Origin: Desulforamulus aquiferis
GTDB lineage: Bacteria > Bacillota > Desulfotomaculia > Desulfotomaculales > Desulfotomaculaceae
Direction: 5' to 3'
DNA length: 55,362 bases
Assembly: GCA_004143605.1 (NCBI GenBank)
Contig: AWVY01000045.1
Span: 1-55,362, forward strand
A program made the position numbers and the translations under genes. Each line of letters starts with the position of its first letter. The first letter of the stretch is position 1. Below the pieces are notes generated by a model. The model was not told the origin of the DNA. It saw nothing but the letters and a program-made list of their open reading frames with translations, and searched no databases. Below are positions 1 through 8,730 of the stretch, piece by piece.

Positions 1-112
1 ATGTCCGCTCACCCATTTTCGCATCCTCAGCTTCGCGAAGCGCTGTTTCCACTGCTTCGAACGTCGCTGCTCGGGATTATTAAAACCCAATTATAGCTTT
101 TTCAACAGGCTG
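1..112. repeat. Right part of structured repeat, copy A
   Basis: This stretch matches the right part of the full repeat copy at 31471-31727, with scattered substitutions. It ends with the inverted-repeat core GGGATTATTAAAACCC at 73-88 and the outer end TTTTTCAACAGGCTG at 98-112. The left part is missing because the window starts inside the element. The sequence is richer in GC than the flanking genes and no protein is evident. Confidence 0.85.
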
Positions 113-214
113 GTCCTTTTTGTGAAATGACAAATATTTCCTATTGCAGAGAACTCACGTTCGGTTATATAATAACACCACTAAGCAAACAAATGTTCTG
201 GTGGTGTTTATTAA

Positions 215-1407
215 TTGTCCAGAGTAATCTTTCTATGTGATATGAATAGTTTTTTTGCATCGGTTCACCAGGCGGAGGACCCAAGACTGAGGGGCAAACC
301 AGTTATAGTAGGGGGAGATCCGGCCAAAAGGGTGGGGATCGTAATTGCTGCTTCAGTTGAGGCCAAGAAAAATACGGCATCAAGACTGGAATGTTAATTG
401 GTGATGCTAAATTCCTATGCCCGGAAGGAATATTTGTGTACCCGGAGCATTCTATATACGCTGCTTACTCTTCAAGGATTAATAACATTTTAAAAGACTA
501 TTCTGATTTGACTGAGCTACTCAATTGACGAGAGCTTTATGGATGTAACTGGCTGCATTCATCTTTTTGGCTCAAGCTTTAAAATTGCCCAACAGATTCA
601 GCAGAGAATTAATAATGAAATAGGGGTTGGGGTAAACATAGGCATTGGACCGAACAAATTGCTGGCTAAGATGGCTGCTGAGCTGCGTAAACCTAACCAA
701 ATAATTGAGCTATCCCTTGATGATTGGCCCAAAATTATTTGGCCACTGCCGGTAAGGGAACTATTTGGTGTGGGCAGCCGAATAAGCCGGTGGCTAAGTA
801 CTATTGGTATTCAAACCATTGGGGAATTAGCTGCCCTTCCGGTGGGGATACTGCGCAAAAGATATGGATTAGTTGGAGAAATATTACACTATTCTGCCCA
901 GGGAGTCGACCATAGCCCCGTAGACCCCCACTCCCTGGATGTGATTAAAAGTGTAGGAAACCAAATAACTTTACCCAGGGACTACTACGGATACCAGCAG
1001 GCCAAAGTCGTCATCCTTGAACTTGCAGAGGAAGTGGGGCAGCGGGCCAGAAAAGCCGGTGTATAGGCAAGAGGATCTCCCTGGTTATAAAGGACCCGGA
1101 CTTTCATACCGAGGCCCACTCAAAGGCCCTGGGGCAGTATACTAACCTTACGGAGGAAATATATAAGACGGGGGTTTACCTTTTAGAAAGATACTGGTCA
1201 AGCACCCTTCGGATAAGGTTGGTGGGACTGGCCTTATCAGAGCTTATAGAAAACCGGGAATTACAGATAGATATCTTTAATGTTAGGCAAAAAAACGAGC
1301 AAATAGATAAGGCCTTGGACGTAATAAGAAGCAGATGGGGGGCCGGCAGCATAAAAAGAGCTGTTTCCTTGACGGAGCAGGGGGTTTACTATGGACGAAA
1401 GAGTTAA
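215..1407 (+). CDS. dinB: DNA polymerase IV (Y-family), frame-shifted
   Basis: Translesion DNA polymerase of the DinB/UmuC family, which copies past damaged bases. The TTG start at 215 gives an N-terminus with the first catalytic aspartate in [10 protein letters not shown] and the RGKPVIVGG segment. The second catalytic motif [11 protein letters not shown] is read across 518-556. A helix-hairpin-helix part follows ([18 protein letters not shown]), then the little-finger domain. The frame shifts near 366-374 (A run), near 515 and near 1064; all pieces join into one protein of about 397 residues, the usual family length. The start codon is weakly supported because the upstream Shine-Dalgarno is poor. 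The last bases overlap the next gene. Confidence 0.88.
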
Positions 1408-1707
1408 GAATTACTATAAAAGGAACCATCTCTATGCCAGCAAAATGATTTTGCCGGACACGGGAGAAAAGTTTCGCCACTCTTGCAATGACTGTACCTT
1501 TTTATCCCTGTCAAAGGACAACAAACCACCCGCAGGATGTGTGTATCAGGTGTGAAGGCATATCGGGCCGGACATAAGAGAGTCCCGGAGGAAATTGATA
1601 TTTTAGAGCTAATGCTTATTCTGGGTAAAGAAGTCCTGGAGGGAATGTTAAACAGGGCAGAGCATCATCAGGTAGCCTGTGGAACATTTAGGCAAAAGCT
1701 ATATTGA
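1391..1707 (+). CDS. Small Cys-containing hypothetical protein, frame-shifted
   Basis: I do not recognise a named family. The ATG at 1391 lies inside the end of dinB, so the two genes are probably translationally coupled. The N-terminal part carries a CNDC pair. The frame then shifts, most likely in the T run near 1500, and a second shift near 1535 is possible. In one frame, bases around 1535-1555 read CIRC, which would give a four-cysteine zinc site; this is inference. The C-terminal part (PEEIDILELMLILGKEVLEG) is helical and ends at 1707. The expected length is about 105 residues. Confidence 0.5.
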
Positions 1708-1765
1708 CCTGATAAACCCAATGGTATACTATTGCTATGATATAAAAACTTTTGGAGGAACTAAA

Positions 1766-2023
1766 ATGGATTCAGCTACTCCTATGGCAAAGGACCTTGT
1801 GGTGCCCTATGAGACCCTTGAAGAGGCAATAAGCACCGGGGAAGAATATTTCTTAAACGAAGTATTACGTATAGCCAGGATAACCATTCAGAATGGTGGA
1901 AAAGTTATCATAAGAAAAGAGCACTTAAATCCAAATCGGCAGGATATAGAAGAATTCACCAAGCTTGATGAAATAGATAAATGGGAAAAAGGATTAAGAC
2001 GTGATTTTCAAGGAGTGAAATAA
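1766..2023 (+). CDS. Hypothetical protein, 85 aa, upstream of def
   Basis: The start is ATG 1766, preceded by TTTGGAGGAAC. A longer reading from further upstream is possible but has no ribosome binding site. The product is acidic and charged, with no membrane segment or cysteine (start MDSATPMAKDLVVPYETL, end KWEKGLRRDFQGVK). Its stop TAA shares one base with the ATG of the peptide deformylase gene, so the two are coupled. I cannot assign a function; the position suggests co-expression with def. Confidence 0.7.
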   Translation: MDSATPMAKDLVVPYETLEEAISTGEEYFLNEVLRIARITIQNGGKVIIRKEHLNPNRQDIEEFTKLDEIDKWEKGLRRDFQGVK

Positions 2024-2534
2024 TGGCTGAACGGATTATTGGCAAAATAGGGGACCAGGCTTTAAGGAAAGTATGTAAGCCAGTTACAGAGATAAACTCA
2101 AATATTTTAAGTTTACTTGACGATATGACTGAGACCCTTGACGCTGAGAGTAACGGAGCAGCACTGGCAGCACCCCAGGTGGGAATCCTGAGGAGAATGG
2201 TAGTTATAAATACCGGACAGGGTTTTATTGAATTAATTAATCCCACCATAATAGACAAATCAGGGGAACAAATAGCCCGGAGGCTTGTTTATCCATGCCC
2301 GGCATTTGGGGCAAAGTAAAGAGGGCCAAAAACGTAAAAGTAAAGGCCATGAATAGGCAGGGCCTAGAATTTTTAATGGAAGGTAAAGACTTTATGGCCC
2401 GCTGCCTGCAACATGAAATAGATCATTTGGAGGGAATCCTGTTCATAGACCATGTTATACCAGGGCAATTATTCAAAGAAGGAACTAACGAACCGTTAGA
2501 CCTATATGCTTTAATGAAATTATCAAAACAATAA
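2023..2534 (+). CDS. def: Peptide deformylase, frame-shifted
   Basis: Removes the formyl group from the initiator methionine of new proteins, using a metal ion. Motif 1 is read as GAALAAPQVG. Motif 2 appears only after correcting a frame shift near 2280-2290 and reads EACLSMPG, giving the metal-binding cysteine. Motif 3 is HEIDH at the C-terminal side, giving the two histidines and the catalytic glutamate. Both glycines that are usual in motifs 1 and 2 (GxGLAAPQ and EGCLS) are alanine here. Total length is about 170 residues, typical for the family. The gene is usually essential, which argues that the shift is an artefact. Confidence 0.9.
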
Positions 2535-2612
2535 TAGTTTTTAGTAATGAAAAAATTACTTGTTTACATAAGATTAATACACTGATAAAATACGGCACAT
2601 ATAAACTGTTAA

Positions 2613-2645
2613 AATACTCTTCCGATAGTCGAAGGGTATTTTTTA
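2613..2645 (+). terminator. Terminator after def
   Basis: A 10-bp stem, AATACTCTTC at 2613-2622 and GAAGGGTATT at 2631-2640, with one G-U type mismatch, is followed by a T run. It ends the dinB-def gene group. Confidence 0.8.
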
Positions 2646-2675
2646 GCAAAATAACAAACCTGCAGGAGGATGACA

Positions 2676-3527
2676 TTGCAAAACTTTGTAATTTTAACAG
2701 ACTCGTGTTGTGACTTGCCCCTGGAGATTATTAATAGTAACAAATTGGATTATGTTCCCCTTACTTATCAGTTAGCTGGTAAAGAATATTTTGATGACTT
2801 TGGACATTCTTTAACCTATGAAGAATTTTATCAGGCTATGAAGGCAGGAAATGTTGTTAAAACATCTCAGGCAACATCCCAGGCATTCTACAATAAATTT
2901 TTAGATTACGTTATAAGGGATATAGAAATTTTATATATAGGAGTATCAACAGGTTTAAGCGGGACTTACAATAGTGCTAATCTTGCCCAAAGAACTATTT
3001 TAGAAGACTATCCTGCTGCCAAAATAACCTTGGTAAATACATTAACCGCATCCATGGGTCAGGGCTTACTTGTTTTAAAAGCTTTAGGGCTACAAAAGCA
3101 AGGAAGAACACTGGCGGAAATTGTTGAATATTTAACTGAAAGAATTAAGACCTTTAAAACCTTTATGACCGTAAATGATCTCCACTATCTAAAAATTGGC
3201 GGAAGAATAAGTACCATCCAATATTCAATAGGTTCACTTCTCAAAATAAATCCAATGTTGCGTTTAGACCAAGAAGGAAAAGTTGGCATTATAGATAGGG
3301 TGAGGGGTAGAAAAAGGGCTATTCAGCACTTGGTTAACTCCCTAAAAGAAAATGTTGTGGGATCGTCTGCCCAAATAATAGCTATGTCCCACGGTAATTG
3401 TATTGAAGAAGCCTATCTGCTAAAGGATGAAATAGAGAAAAATATTAATACCAAGGAAATTCACCTGGGAATTATCGGTCCTGTGGTAGGGGCCTATGGT
3501 GGTCCTGGTGCCTTGGCAGTTTTTTAA
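2676..3527 (+). CDS. DegV family fatty-acid-binding protein
   Basis: DegV proteins bind a fatty acid and act in Firmicutes as fatty-acid-kinase substrate carriers or relatives. The sequence has the N-terminal ILTDSCCDLP, the central STGLSGTYNSA loop and the C-terminal GPVVGAYGGPGALAVF typical of the family. The frame is intact. The AGGAGG at 2664-2669 touches the ATG at 2670, so the TTG at 2676, six bases further on, is the better-spaced start and gives MQNFVILTDSCCD. With it the protein has 283 residues, normal for DegV. It is a single-gene unit after a terminator. Confidence 0.9.
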   Translation: MQNFVILTDSCCDLPLEIINSNKLDYVPLTYQLAGKEYFDDFGHSLTYEEFYQAMKAGNVVKTSQATSQAFYNKFLDYVIRDIEILYIGVSTGLSGTYNSANLAQRTILEDYPAAKITLVNTLTASMGQGLLVLKALGLQKQGRTLAEIVEYLTERIKTFKTFMTVNDLHYLKIGGRISTIQYSIGSLLKINPMLRLDQEGKVGIIDRVRGRKRAIQHLVNSLKENVVGSSAQIIAMSHGNCIEEAYLLKDEIEKNINTKEIHLGIIGPVVGAYGGPGALAVF

Positions 3528-3669
3528 TGAATGAGTAAATTTTGTATAAACTTTCGAAAGATAATTGGTGGCTTCATTTTTTTAATAAAATCCTGTCCAA
3601 CTGTACATTATAGAAAATAGAGATAGAGGACGTGTAACGTCCAGAGAAAAATTAGGAGGGATTATTTAG

Positions 3670-4125
3670 ATGAAAAAGGCTGTTACCATCATGCTTACAT
3701 TGTTATTAGCTTTTAGTATTGTCCAGGTAGCCTCAGCGGAAAAGGGCTGGGGTCACGGATCAAAGCAGCATTATAGCACCTTAGGGGAAGACCCCATTAA
3801 CAACCTGAAATTGACGGATGAACAAATAAATAAATTAAGGGATATACAGAAGAAAAATCATCAGGAAACCCGTGAGCTACGGATAAAGCTACAGGATAAC
3901 ATCTTTGAATTAAAACAATTAAAATTTCAAAGAAATCCAGACAAGTCAAAGGTTGATACAAAGGTTAATGAGATAAAGGAACTTAAGAATAAGCTTTCGG
4001 AAATACGCCAGCGGAACAAAACAGAGTGTCAATCTGTACTGACCGATGAGCAGAAAGCTAAACTACCAAAGAATGCCGGTCCTACTGGCCCCAACTGTGG
4101 TAAAGGGCCTTGCACTACAGAGTAA
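3670..4125 (+). CDS. Secreted Spy/CpxP-like protein
   Basis: The start ATG 3670 follows TAGGAGGG. Residues 1-23 form a signal peptide (MKKAVTIMLTLLLAFSIVQ, cleavage likely after ASA). The mature part contains LTDEQINKLRDIQKK and, later, VLTDEQKAKLP, two LTxxQ-type motifs as in the Spy/CpxP periplasmic chaperone family, joined by a long charged helix. The end is Gly/Pro-rich with two cysteines (GPNCGKGPCTTE). The protein probably acts at the outer membrane face as a stress or metal-related helical protein; the function is inferred from the family only. Confidence 0.78.
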   Translation: MKKAVTIMLTLLLAFSIVQVASAEKGWGHGSKQHYSTLGEDPINNLKLTDEQINKLRDIQKKNHQETRELRIKLQDNIFELKQLKFQRNPDKSKVDTKVNEIKELKNKLSEIRQRNKTECQSVLTDEQKAKLPKNAGPTGPNCGKGPCTTE

Positions 4126-4130
4126 CCCAA

Positions 4131-4180
4131 AAACCCGGGATAGATTCAGTAGAGAGCTCTGAGTCTTATCCCGGTTTTTT
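4131..4180 (+). terminator. Terminator after Spy-like gene
   Basis: Arms AAACCCGGGATA (4131-4142) and TATCCCGGTTT (4167-4177) pair with one bulge, and the T run continues to 4180. Confidence 0.85.
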
Positions 4181-4196
4181 ATATTTCTTGGAGTAT

Positions 4197-4226
4197 TTGC
4201 CAATTAGGAAACATTTACAGTATAAT
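4197..4226 (+). promoter_or_regulatory. Probable promoter of the RNase J gene
   Basis: TTGCCA at 4197-4202 and TATAAT at 4221-4226 are separated by 18 bases, about 30 bases before the start codon. Confidence 0.6.
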
Positions 4227-4255
4227 TAACCCGGTTGCATTTATAATATTGGGAG

Positions 4256-5933
4256 GTGACCACTAATAAAAAAGTCGGCATTATCAATAATCCCACTGGG
4301 TGGCTGGGTGAAATCGGCAAAAATATGACAGCGATTAAGTACCAAGACCAAATCCTTGTCATCGACTGCGGGCTAGCCTTTCCGGAAGAAGATATGATGG
4401 GTATTGATTTAGTTCTGCCAGATTATGCCTATCTTGTAGAAAATCGTGAAAAGCTGTTGGCTGTAGTACTGACACATGGTCATGAAGACCATATTGGAGG
4501 GCTCCCCTATTTTCTTAGACAAATAAATGTTCCTATTTATGGTTCTAGACTTGCTTTAGGGTTAGTAGAGCGTAAATTAAAGGAACATGGTATGGATAGA
4601 CAGGCTGCCTTAAATTCTGTAAATCCAAGGGACATTATAGAAATAGGTTCCTTTAAGGTAGAATTTATAAGGGTTTCTCACAGCATTCCGGATGCTATGG
4701 CCCTGGCAATTCATACTCCGGTGGGGACACTGGTACATACAGGGGACTTTAAGATAGATCATACTCCTATAGATGGAGACGTTCTAGATTTGCATAGATT
4801 CGCCTCCCTGGGTGAACAGGGAGTTCTGGTACTACTTTCTGACAGCACCAATGTGGAAAAGGAAGGATACACTTTTTCTGAACGATTGGTGGGTAACTCC
4901 TTTGACGAATATTTCAGGGAGGCCAGTGATAGGATCATCATCGCCACCTTCGCCTCGAATATACATCGTTTGCAGCAGGCCATCATTACAGCCCATAAGT
5001 ACGGACGTCAAGTTGCAGTGGCTGGGCGAAGCATGGTCAATGTAATAACAGTTGCCTCAGAATTAGGCTACCTCAACATTCCTGAAGGTACATTAATAAG
5101 CCTTGATGAAGTGGATAAGCTACCCAGCAACAAAGTGCTGGTCCTTACTACAGGAAGCCAGGGAGAGCCTATGTCCGCCTTGACTAGAATGGCCTATGGA
5201 GAGCATCGTCAATTCGGCGTATTGCCAGGAGACACGGTAATTATTTCAGCAATGCCTATCCCGGGTAATGAGAAAACAGTTTCTCGCATTATCAACCAGT
5301 TATTTAAGCTGGGGGCCAATGTAATATATGAAGGTGATTCTGAGGTGCACGTTTCTGGTCACCCTAGTCGTGAGGAACTTAAGCTGATGTTAAATCTAAT
5401 TCGTCCCCAATACTTTATCCCGGTACATGGAGAATACCGTATGCTAATGAAGCATGCCCAACTTGCCCAGGAATTAGGCATACCCCAGGAGAATATTTTT
5501 GTTGGGGAAATAGGACAAGTCTTTGAGCTAACAAAGGAAAAGGGTAGGATTTCTGGAAGAGTACCTGCGGGCAGAGTTCTGGTTGATGGGTTAGGAGTTG
5601 GCGATGTTGGTAATATTGTCTTACGGGATCGCCGGGAAATGGCTCAAGAAGGAATTTTAATTGTGGTTATTACCTAGATAAGGAAACCCATCAAGTATTG
5701 GCGGGACCAGATATTATCTCCCGAGGTTTTATATACGTCCGAGAATCAGAAGCGCTAATAGAGGAAACTAAGGTAAAAGTCACAAGTGCACTGCAAAGAT
5801 GTACCCATCAAGGAAAATGTGGGTGGACATATATCAAGGCTGCCATAAAGTCCGAGCTAAGTAAATTTTTATTTGAAAGGACCAGGAGAAGGCCGATGAT
5901 TCTGCCAATTATTATGGAGATTGAAAAAAATAA
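4256..5933 (+). CDS. rnjA: Ribonuclease J, frame-shifted
   Basis: Metallo-beta-lactamase/beta-CASP ribonuclease that processes and degrades RNA. The metal site THGHEDHIGG, the later HTGDFKIDH, and the beta-CASP HVSGHPSREEL and FIPVHGEYRML motifs are present. The start is GTG 4256, overlapping GGGAGG; no better start is seen. Near the N-terminus the usual IIPLGGLGEIGKN reads as NNPTGWLGEIGKN, explained by one extra A in the run at 4265-4271 and one missing C near 4304. The frame shifts again near 5675 (ITLDKETHQVLAGPD rejoined). The natural stop is probably TAA 5931-5933, after one more A-run shift. About 555 residues, as expected. Confidence 0.92.
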
Positions 5934-5944
5934 AGCTAGCAATG

Positions 5945-6006
5945 TAGGACCTAGCTGGTCCTATAATAAAGGGGAATGCCTCATCTCATTTAGGGCATTC
6001 CCCTTT
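5945..6006 (+). terminator. Double hairpin between RNase J and MutS-like genes
   Basis: The first hairpin is TAGGACC/GGTCCTA (5945-5963). The second, stronger one is AAAGGGGAATGCC (5968-5980) with GGGCATTCCCCTTT (5993-6006), flanked by A and T runs on both sides. It can therefore serve both converging genes. Confidence 0.85.
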
Positions 6007-6040
6007 ACAGTTTACATAATAGTATTATTGGTTAACCATG

Positions 6041-7828
6041 TTAGATTTTTATTCCTATCATCTCCATTAAAGCAATGGCGTTGGTGGTGGTGGATACACC
6101 CTCCTTTAAACGGTAATCAAAGGTTATTTCATTGTTTACAAACTGATCTGTAAAGTGATAATTTTTGATATGGTTAGGATAATCTTCCTCTAATTTACTT
6201 ATCTCCAGGTCATGAGTGGTTACAAAGCCAATGGTAGAAAGGAGGTAAAGATTTTTTATAACTGTTTTAGCACCAAATATTCGATCCAGTGAGTTAGTTC
6301 CCCTAAATACTTCATCCAGCATAAAAATAAGGGGGGCGCCTTCCTGGGCCGAGTCAATTATTTTTTAATCCTCTTTAATTCTGCATAGAAGACAGAAGTA
6401 TTTTGCTCAAGATTGTCTTCAACCTTAATGCTGGTATAAATCCTCATTAGTGAGCATTTCATATTTTGGGCACATACGGGTGCTCCGGCATAGGCCAATA
6501 CCAGGTTAATACCCACTGTCCTTAAAAGAGTACTTTTGCCGGACATATTAGAACCTGTTATGATATGTACCGTACCAGTTGGTAGAGATACATCATTGCA
6601 GACCCTAGATTGACCATTAATAAGGGGATGTCCAAGGTTTTTGGCAGAAAAGTATGGAGAGCCCTTGATTACCTCTGGTAGATCCAATCTTGATTATCAT
6701 GGGCCAACAAGGCTAAACTATTGAGTGCCTCAAATTGTCCGATGACCCGGAACCAGTTCTCTAAGTAAATTCCCGATTGTATTTTCCACTTATCCAGCCT
6801 CCACACAATATAGAAATCACAGAAGGTAAGGGCATTAATAAAGAGATAGACCACTGAGTAGCGAAGATTTATCAACTCACCTATCTTCGAAAGGTTTTCA
6901 ATTTGTTTGGATGCAGTCTGCTTACCTCTGAATAATTTCTTTTGCCCGTCCTTTAATAGTCTAGCTTGATAATTTTCCGATTCTATATAGTTTAATAGTA
7001 TTCTATATCTTTCCAACTCTGTGGCGGCATTTTCTGTATCTCGAAATACTAAGGAAGTAAACTTCAAACTGGCGGTGGCAAGTATAACCTGGTAGTTAAA
7101 AATATCAAAGGAATATATGTGGGCACTATCCTTAGGGCCATTAATAGAATCAACAATGCGGTGGTGACAGGCAGGAGCCATACTAGATAGATATATTTCC
7201 TTTCCTCAAGCAGGGGCTGTTCCCTGGACCATTTTAGTAATCCACGGATATTGTTGTTTTTCTTCTCACTACCCATTCCCGAGGCTTGGAATTGTTGCCT
7301 CCAATCTAGACGAGGTGCCAGCTCCTCTATAGCTTGCTGCCTTAAGCCTATTTCCTGGTAGTCAGGCTGATGGCTTAATGAGTTTGCTAAGGCTTCTTCA
7401 CCCATAAAAAATGTAGTGGAATTGATATATTGATATAGGGACCCCTGTCCAAAAATATTTAGGTCCCCGGAGTAAGGATGATCCGGATTCATGAACTCCT
7501 TACCTGATTTGTCAAAACTGGTCCATTTTCCCTCTAATCTAAGCAGAGAAATTTTATTTATTTGGATCAGATTCTGTAGAAATTGGATTCTTTTTTTAAT
7601 CCTGTTATGCTGGATAACCAAGTAAACAAACAGAACAAGGGCAGGCAATATATAAATCGGGAAAAGAGTGATTTCTTTAAGATAGCCAAAAATTAAGAAA
7701 CCTATAGAAAGGATAGCTATTAGTCCTCTTTGCAAGGCAAGGATATTATCCTTTTTCTTTAATTCAATATATTCCCCCTCATACTTTTTCTTGCGAACCA
7801 GATATTCTTTTTTAATATCTTCTGTCAT
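6041..7828 (-). CDS. Membrane-anchored MutS-like ATPase, frame-shifted
   Basis: The C-terminal half is a MutS-type DNA-mismatch-repair ATPase: Walker A TGSNMSGKST, Walker B FMLDEVFRGTNSLDR, and the TTHD switch. The N-terminal part lacks mismatch-binding domains. It has two hydrophobic helices (residues about 33-70, GLIAILSIGFLIFGYLK and YILPALVLFVYLVIQH) and another hydrophobic pair near residues 215-245. The start ATG at 7828 has GAGGAG upstream on this strand. The frame shifts near 7100-7180, 6675 and 6340. The joined protein is about 595 residues, the length of the small membrane MutS homologues of Firmicutes, whose role is unknown. It stands alone between a terminator and a divergent small gene. 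Confidence 0.85.
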
Positions 7829-8042
7829 CGAATACTCCTCAATTAATAGTTATTTTTTATCATTATATCCTCAAACATAGTATTAAAACTATATACCATT
7901 ATACAGGTTTAAACATGCTAGTGAAATTGAACTTAAAGGGGCCAGATATTTTTGTTATTAATGCTGAAGGGATAAATCATTGAATAGAGAAACCTTACAT
8001 TATAATTAGTTTATACCTGGTAGGAAAGAGAGGTTAGTAAAA

Positions 8043-8186
8043 GTGGAATCAACATGGTTGCTATTTGGCCTTGGAGCAGCAGTGCTTTATTTTGGTTTTA
8101 AAATTGTCACAGGAATTATCAAGAAGCTTTTATTTTTGGCCATAATAGGAGCAGGGATATGGGCCTTTATGCAGTACATAAATTAG
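8043..8186 (+). CDS. Small membrane protein, 47 aa
   Basis: GTG 8043 follows AGAGAGGTTAG at a suitable distance. The 47-residue product has two hydrophobic stretches (WLLFGLGAAVLYFGFKIVTG and LLFLAIIGAGIWAFMQYI) joined by IIKK, so it is probably a two-pass helical hairpin. A possible promoter TTGAAT (7980-7985) and TATAAT (8001-8006) lies upstream, with a short 15-base spacer. I do not recognise a family. Confidence 0.6.
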   Translation: MESTWLLFGLGAAVLYFGFKIVTGIIKKLLFLAIIGAGIWAFMQYIN

Positions 8187-8233
8187 TGGTTCAATAAAAA
8201 ACAATATTAGGATGATTAAGATACATTTAACAC

Positions 8234-8264
8234 TTGAATTTATCCTATCTTAATGTTAAGATAG
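8234..8264 (+). promoter_or_regulatory. tRNA operon promoter with overlapping palindrome
   Basis: TTGAAT (8234-8239) and TAAGAT (8257-8262) are 17 bases apart, 21 bases before the first tRNA. The -10 box lies inside a perfect palindrome, CTATCTTAA-TG-TTAAGATAG (8245-8264). This palindrome could be an operator or the hairpin ending the small upstream gene; it has no T run. Confidence 0.5.
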
Positions 8265-8283
8265 CAATTGTCGCCTCTATAAT

Positions 8284-8359
8284 GATCCATTAGCTCAGTT
8301 GGTAGAGCACCTGACTTTTAATCAGGGTGTCCCGCGTTCGAGTCGCGGATGGATCACCA
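8284..8359 (+). tRNA. tRNA-Lys (TTT)
   Basis: The cloverleaf is complete: acceptor GATCCAT pairs with ATGGATC, the D-arm has GCTCAGTTGGTAGAGC, and the anticodon loop CTTTTAA gives TTT. The T-arm has GTTCGAG, and CCA is encoded at 8357-8359. Confidence 0.97.
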
Positions 8360-8370
8360 TTTTATCAGAT

Positions 8371-8460
8371 GGAGTGGTACTCAAGTGGCTGAAGAGGACG
8401 GTTTGCTAAACCGTTAGTGGTCGCAAGGCCAGCGAGGTTCAAATCCCTCCCACTCCGCCA
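8371..8460 (+). tRNA. tRNA-Ser (GCT)
   Basis: A 90-base tRNA with the long variable arm of serine tRNAs. Acceptor GGAGTGG pairs with CCACTCC, the anticodon loop TTGCTAA gives GCT, the T-arm has GGTTCAAATCC, and CCA is encoded at the end. Confidence 0.97.
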
Positions 8461-8492
8461 TATAAGAGGTAAAATTTATAAAATAAATATAT

Positions 8493-8579
8493 GCGGTCGT
8501 GGCGGAATTGGCAGACGCGCTAGATTCAGGTTCTAGTGCTCGCAAGGGCATGGAGGTTCAAGTCCTCTCGACCGCACCA
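8493..8579 (+). tRNA. tRNA-Leu (CAG)
   Basis: Acceptor GCGGTCG pairs with CGACCGC. The anticodon arm CTAGA-TTCAGGT-TCTAG gives CAG. The long variable arm TGCTCGCAAGGGCA and an encoded CCA fit leucine. It is the last of three co-transcribed tRNAs. Confidence 0.97.
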
Positions 8580-8585
8580 ATTTTT

Positions 8586-8616
8586 AAACCAAGGGTTATT
8601 AATCCTTGGTTTTTTT
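8586..8616 (+). terminator. Terminator of the tRNA operon
   Basis: AAACCAAGG (8586-8594) and CCTTGGTTT (8604-8612) form a perfect stem followed by seven T. Confidence 0.9.
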
Positions 8617-8730
8617 CATTCCATTTGTAGTAAAAAAGTTAAGATGAAATTTAAAAAATATTAGTGATTTTTGAAGGATATTCAGAAGGAGAATATAATA
8701 TATAAACAAAACAAATTAGGATGGTACAAA

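Noticed and set aside
4759-5045. Overlapping frames on both strands inside the RNase J gene
   Set aside because: They are shadows of the real coding frame and lack starts with ribosome binding sites.
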